DNA of 64,000 nucleotides from Bacillus sp. (in: firmicutes) (GTDB lineage Bacteria > Bacillota > Bacilli > Bacillales > Bacillaceae): positions 122,648 through 186,647 of the forward strand of contig JAPSLL010000001.1 of assembly GCA_031180805.1 (NCBI GenBank), read 5' to 3'. Of the stretch, positions 61,580 to 64,000 are shown in pieces. The position numbers were made by a program, and so were the translations under genes. Under the pieces are notes generated by a model, which ran no database searches, had not been told where the DNA came from, and worked only from the letters and a program-made list of their open reading frames with translations. Position 1 is the first letter of the stretch. The number at the start of each line of letters is the position of its first letter.

Positions 61580-62086
61580 TTACCTTTTGTTTCCCTTTTT
61601 ATTTAGTTCCCTTTCAACGTATAACTTGTCTAATTCCTCGATAAAGTCATCCTCAAATTGTTCAATTAGTTTTTCAGATATTTCCTTAGAAAGCCTCGGG
61701 CTAGCACCGCTCGTAGAAACTGATAAAATTAACTTCCCTTTTTTCACCGTTTTCGGAACAGTTACATTGCCTAGCTTCGCATTGCTAACGATATTAATAA
61801 GCTGGTTTTCCTCTATATTTGCTGCAATCCATTCATTTATACTCGCATCATTTGTTGCAGCTATAATGAAAAATGCATTCTTTAAATCTTCTAACTCTAT
61901 CTTTTTTTCTAACCAAGTTATTTTTCCTAAATGAAACAATTCCTCTATCTCTGAGACCACATTTGGACTTATGACAGTTATATTTGCACCTTCATTTAAA
62001 AATAAACAAAGCCGTCTATAGGCTATTTTCCCGCCGCCAACAACAATCACTTTTTTTCCTTTTACATTGATATGTAAAGGAATCAT
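61580..62086 (-). CDS. sirC: SirC (YlnF), precorrin-2 dehydrogenase
   Basis: SirC oxidises precorrin-2 to sirohydrochlorin with NAD. The Rossmann motif VVGGGKIAYRRLCLFL lies near residue 15, with FFIIAATNDASINEWIA and LSVSTSGASPRLSKEI as in CysG N-terminal domains. The 168-residue single-function form is typical of Bacillus. The start overlaps the sirB stop (ATGA). Confidence 0.95.
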   Translation of the reverse strand: MIPLHINVKGKKVIVVGGGKIAYRRLCLFLNEGANITVISPNVVSEIEELFHLGKITWLEKKIELEDLKNAFFIIAATNDASINEWIAANIEENQLINIVSNAKLGNVTVPKTVKKGKLILSVSTSGASPRLSKEISEKLIEQFEDDFIEELDKLYVERELNKKGNKR

Positions 62087-62859
62087 TGCTCTAACATCCT
62101 ATTGTGAAAACTAAATAAATCATCTTTATTTAATAACGCTTCATTCACTCGCTCTGAAAATAAGTCTAGAAGGATTGGATGTGGTCCAAGATAAGAGCAT
62201 ACTTCAATATGTCGATTTCCCCAATTATATTTCTCTATCGTCTCATCAATCTCTTTTTTTAATATACCTGTAAAAATTAAATAAGGAATGACGATAATCG
62301 ATTGTTCATTAGAATGGTACAGCTCATCAATTGTTTCAGTGAATTTTGGCTTAGCTGCAGTTAAATAACAGGTTTTTACTTCCCTAAGAGGTGATACCTT
62401 TTGTAGTATTGTTGAGATTTCAGTTAAATCTCTGACAACATCAGGATCACTACTGCCTCTTCCAACAAGTACCGCAACTGTATGATGATCAACCTTTTCT
62501 TTTTCGTTTATTTTATCCATTAACATCATTGCCAGTCGGTGATCGACACCAATTGGTCTTCCATATGTTACTTTTATATGAGGATATTTAGAGCTAACAT
62601 CATCAATTTCCTCAGGTATGTCTTTTTTTGCGTGCGCTGCAGTTAATAGCAATAATGGAACTACTGCTATTTGTGTTGCCCCTTGACTAACACACGATTC
62701 AAAAGCACTACTAATGGATGGTTCAGCCAATTCCAAAAAACACACCTCCTGAATAGGTGCATTTATACTTGGACTTACTTTTTTTATAAAATCTACAGCT
62801 TCTTCGCGAGCCTTCGGAACCCTACTTCCATGGCAAACATACAAGACCGCATGCTTCAT
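62083..62859 (-). CDS. sirB: SirB (YlnE), sirohydrochlorin ferrochelatase
   Basis: SirB inserts Fe2+ to finish siroheme, the cofactor of sulfite and nitrite reductases. It is a CbiX-like two-domain protein. The metal-site His lies in YVCHGSRVPKAREEA, and LLLLTAAHAKKDIPEEI and VLVGRGSSDPDVVRDL are conserved. The length is 258 residues. Both ends overlap neighbours (ATGA with sumT and with sirC). Confidence 0.95.
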   Translation of the reverse strand: MKHAVLYVCHGSRVPKAREEAVDFIKKVSPSINAPIQEVCFLELAEPSISSAFESCVSQGATQIAVVPLLLLTAAHAKKDIPEEIDDVSSKYPHIKVTYGRPIGVDHRLAMMLMDKINEKEKVDHHTVAVLVGRGSSDPDVVRDLTEISTILQKVSPLREVKTCYLTAAKPKFTETIDELYHSNEQSIIVIPYLIFTGILKKEIDETIEKYNWGNRHIEVCSYLGPHPILLDLFSERVNEALLNKDDLFSFHNRMLEQ

Positions 62860-63635
62860 ATTGATAAAACCTCACCTTGAGAATGTCGTTTTAAGTCTTT
62901 CTCAAACCAATTTAGCTGGTCTCGAATTGTTACTACTTCTCCAACAACAATAATACTTGGGTTTTTTATTGCTGATTGCTTTAGTCGATCTTCTATATTT
63001 TCTAATGAATCCGTTATTGTCATTTGTTCATTTGTTGTGCCCCAATGTATCACAGCTACTGGCGTTGTTGGCAATTTTCCGTACTTAATAAGTTTTTCTT
63101 TTATATATGGGAGATTACTAATGCCCATATAGATAACAAGTGTATCAATCCCTTTTGCTAACGATTCCCATTTTACTTCCTCTTCTGCATCATTTCTACG
63201 ATGACCCGTTACAAAGGCGACACTCCCGCTTATGCCACGATGTGTAACAGGGATACCAGCATAAGCAGATGCCGCTATCCCTGAAGTAATACCTGGAACA
63301 ATTTCAAAGGGGATTTGATGAGTAGCCAAGGCTTCAGCTTCTTCACCGCCCCTGCCAAACACAAAAGGATCTCCACCTTTTAGACGAGTCACTACTTTCC
63401 CACTCTTTGCATACTTAACGAGAAAATGATTGATTGTTTCTTGCTTCATCGTATGATAATTAGGAAGCTTACCACAATAGATTAAATCGCAGCCTTGCTT
63501 TGCATGCTTTAAAATCTCTTTATTAATTAAGCGATCATAAAGAATGACATCCGCTTTTTGAATACATTTTAATGCTTTAATTGTTAATAGCTCTTCGTCT
63601 CCAGGACCAGCTCCAACTAAATAAACCTTTGCTAT
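62856..63635 (-). CDS. sumT: Uroporphyrinogen-III C-methyltransferase (SUMT, YlnD), apparent ATA start
   Basis: SUMT makes precorrin-2 from uroporphyrinogen III using SAM. Signature motifs are VYLVGAGPGDEELLT (N-terminus), TRLKGGDPFVFGRGGEEAEAL and GIAASAYAGIPVTHRG. The first ATG in frame (63449) would remove 62 residues, including the essential GAGPGD loop. Reading back, the conserved N-terminus begins at the ATA codon 63635-63633, preceded by AAGGGGGAG at ideal spacing. No ATG, GTG or TTG lies between it and an upstream in-frame TGA. The 259-residue length then matches the family. Either a rare AUA start is used, or the codon is a mutation or sequencing error. Confidence 0.85.
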   Translation of the reverse strand: MAKVYLVGAGPGDEELLTIKALKCIQKADVILYDRLINKEILKHAKQGCDLIYCGKLPNYHTMKQETINHFLVKYAKSGKVVTRLKGGDPFVFGRGGEEAEALATHQIPFEIVPGITSGIAASAYAGIPVTHRGISGSVAFVTGHRRNDAEEEVKWESLAKGIDTLVIYMGISNLPYIKEKLIKYGKLPTTPVAVIHWGTTNEQMTITDSLENIEDRLKQSAIKNPSIIVVGEVVTIRDQLNWFEKDLKRHSQGEVLSI

Positions 63636-63641
63636 CTTACT

Positions 63642-63650
63642 CTCCCCCTT
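63642..63650 (-). promoter_or_regulatory. Strong ribosome binding site that defines the unusual sumT start
   Basis: Minus strand AAGGGGGAG lies six bases before the ATA codon. It is the only good ribosome binding site near the gene's N-terminus; none precedes the internal ATG at 63449. Confidence 0.8.
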
Positions 63651-63672
63651 TCGTTTATTACTTAATCATGTT

Positions 63673-64000
63673 CTAGAATATGTTCTGAATTAATCCTTTT
63701 TCTTGTAGGAAATCAACAATTTGTTTAACAGATTCCTCTACTGTTTGTTTTTCTGTATCAACAACAATTGCTGGATTTTCCGGTTCTTCATAAGGTGAGT
63801 CAATACCTGTAAAATGTTTTATTTCGTTATTTCTCGCCTTTTTATACAAGCCTTTAGGATCACGAACTTCACATTCGTCTAATGAACATTTAACATAAAC
63901 TTCAAAAAATTCATCTTCTGAGAGGATTTCTCTAACCTGCTGTCTATCCTCACGAAATGGAGAAATAAATGCTGTTAAAACAATTTGACCACTATCAACA
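63673..64000 (-). CDS. cysC: Adenylylsulfate (APS) kinase, C-terminal part (cut by the window end)
   Basis: CysC phosphorylates APS to PAPS in sulfate assimilation. The 108 visible residues include FISPFREDRQQVREIL, FFEVYVKCSLDECEVRDPKG, LYKKARNNEIKHFTGIDSPY and the C-terminus FLQEKGLIQNIF. The P-loop half lies beyond the window. The order cysC-sumT-sirB-sirC is that of the B. subtilis cysH operon, whose siroheme genes supply sulfite reductase. Confidence 0.96.
   Translation of the reverse strand, partial: VDSGQIVLTAFISPFREDRQQVREILSEDEFFEVYVKCSLDECEVRDPKGLYKKARNNEIKHFTGIDSPYEEPENPAIVVDTEKQTVEESVKQIVDFLQEKGLIQNIF

Noticed and set aside
61406-61606. 66-codon plus-strand frame upstream of sirC's end
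   Set aside because: It runs through the sirC terminator and the sirC 3' end in antisense; no ribosome binding site.

Overview
This is a low-GC Bacillaceae chromosome segment. The evidence is AT-rich DNA, strong AGGAGG-type ribosome binding sites, and a gene order that matches, almost gene for gene, the Bacillus subtilis codY-to-cysC region read in reverse. spoVM (26 codons) shows that the organism belongs to an endospore-forming lineage. I cannot name the species from sequence alone. Nearly everything is transcribed from the minus strand; only rpmB and rqcH are on the plus strand.

Layout on the minus strand, from high to low coordinates. Sulfate assimilation and siroheme: cysC (cut by the window end), sumT, sirB, sirC. 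A large secreted SH3b-repeat glucosaminidase follows. Then comes rqcH (plus strand), divergent from the P-type Ca2+ ATPase gene yloB. Next are yloC, remA, gmk, rpoZ, coaBC, priA, def, fmt, rsmB, rlmN, prpC, prkC, rsgA, rpe, thiN and spoVM. They are followed by rpmB (plus) and the asp23-like/fatty acid kinase pair yloU-fakA. After that come recG, the FapR lipid operon (fapR-plsX-fabD-fabG), acpP, rnc, smc and ftsY, then an inserted DnaD-domain gene. The last block is ylxM, ffh, rpsP, khpA, ylqD, rimM, trmD, rplS, lepB, rbgA, rnhB, an orphan FliK-like/FlhB-C-like pair, sucC-sucD, dprA, topA, trmFO, xerC, hslV, hslU and codY (cut by the window start).

The genes fall into working groups: ribosome and tRNA maturation (rplS, rpsP, rpmB, trmD, rimM, rbgA, rsgA, rlmN, rsmB, fmt, def); protein targeting and secretion (ffh, ylxM, ftsY, lepB); fatty-acid and phospholipid synthesis under FapR; chromosome maintenance (smc, topA, xerC, recG, priA, dprA, rnhB); Ser/Thr phospho-signalling (prkC/prpC); and siroheme synthesis beside APS kinase. 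Many junctions are ATGA, GTGA or TAATG overlaps, so translational coupling is likely. Most unit ends carry a recognisable intrinsic terminator.

Departures from the standard region: a DnaD-domain (phage replisome-organiser-like) gene between ylxM and ftsY; a 1153-residue autolysin with ten well-formed SH3b repeats, four of them nearly identical; a sumT gene whose only plausible start is an ATA codon; two decayed copies of a dispersed intergenic repeat; and no serine dehydratase genes between recG and fakA. I see no CRISPR array, tRNA, rRNA, insertion sequence with a transposase, or defence island. I do not see a clearly new multigene system.
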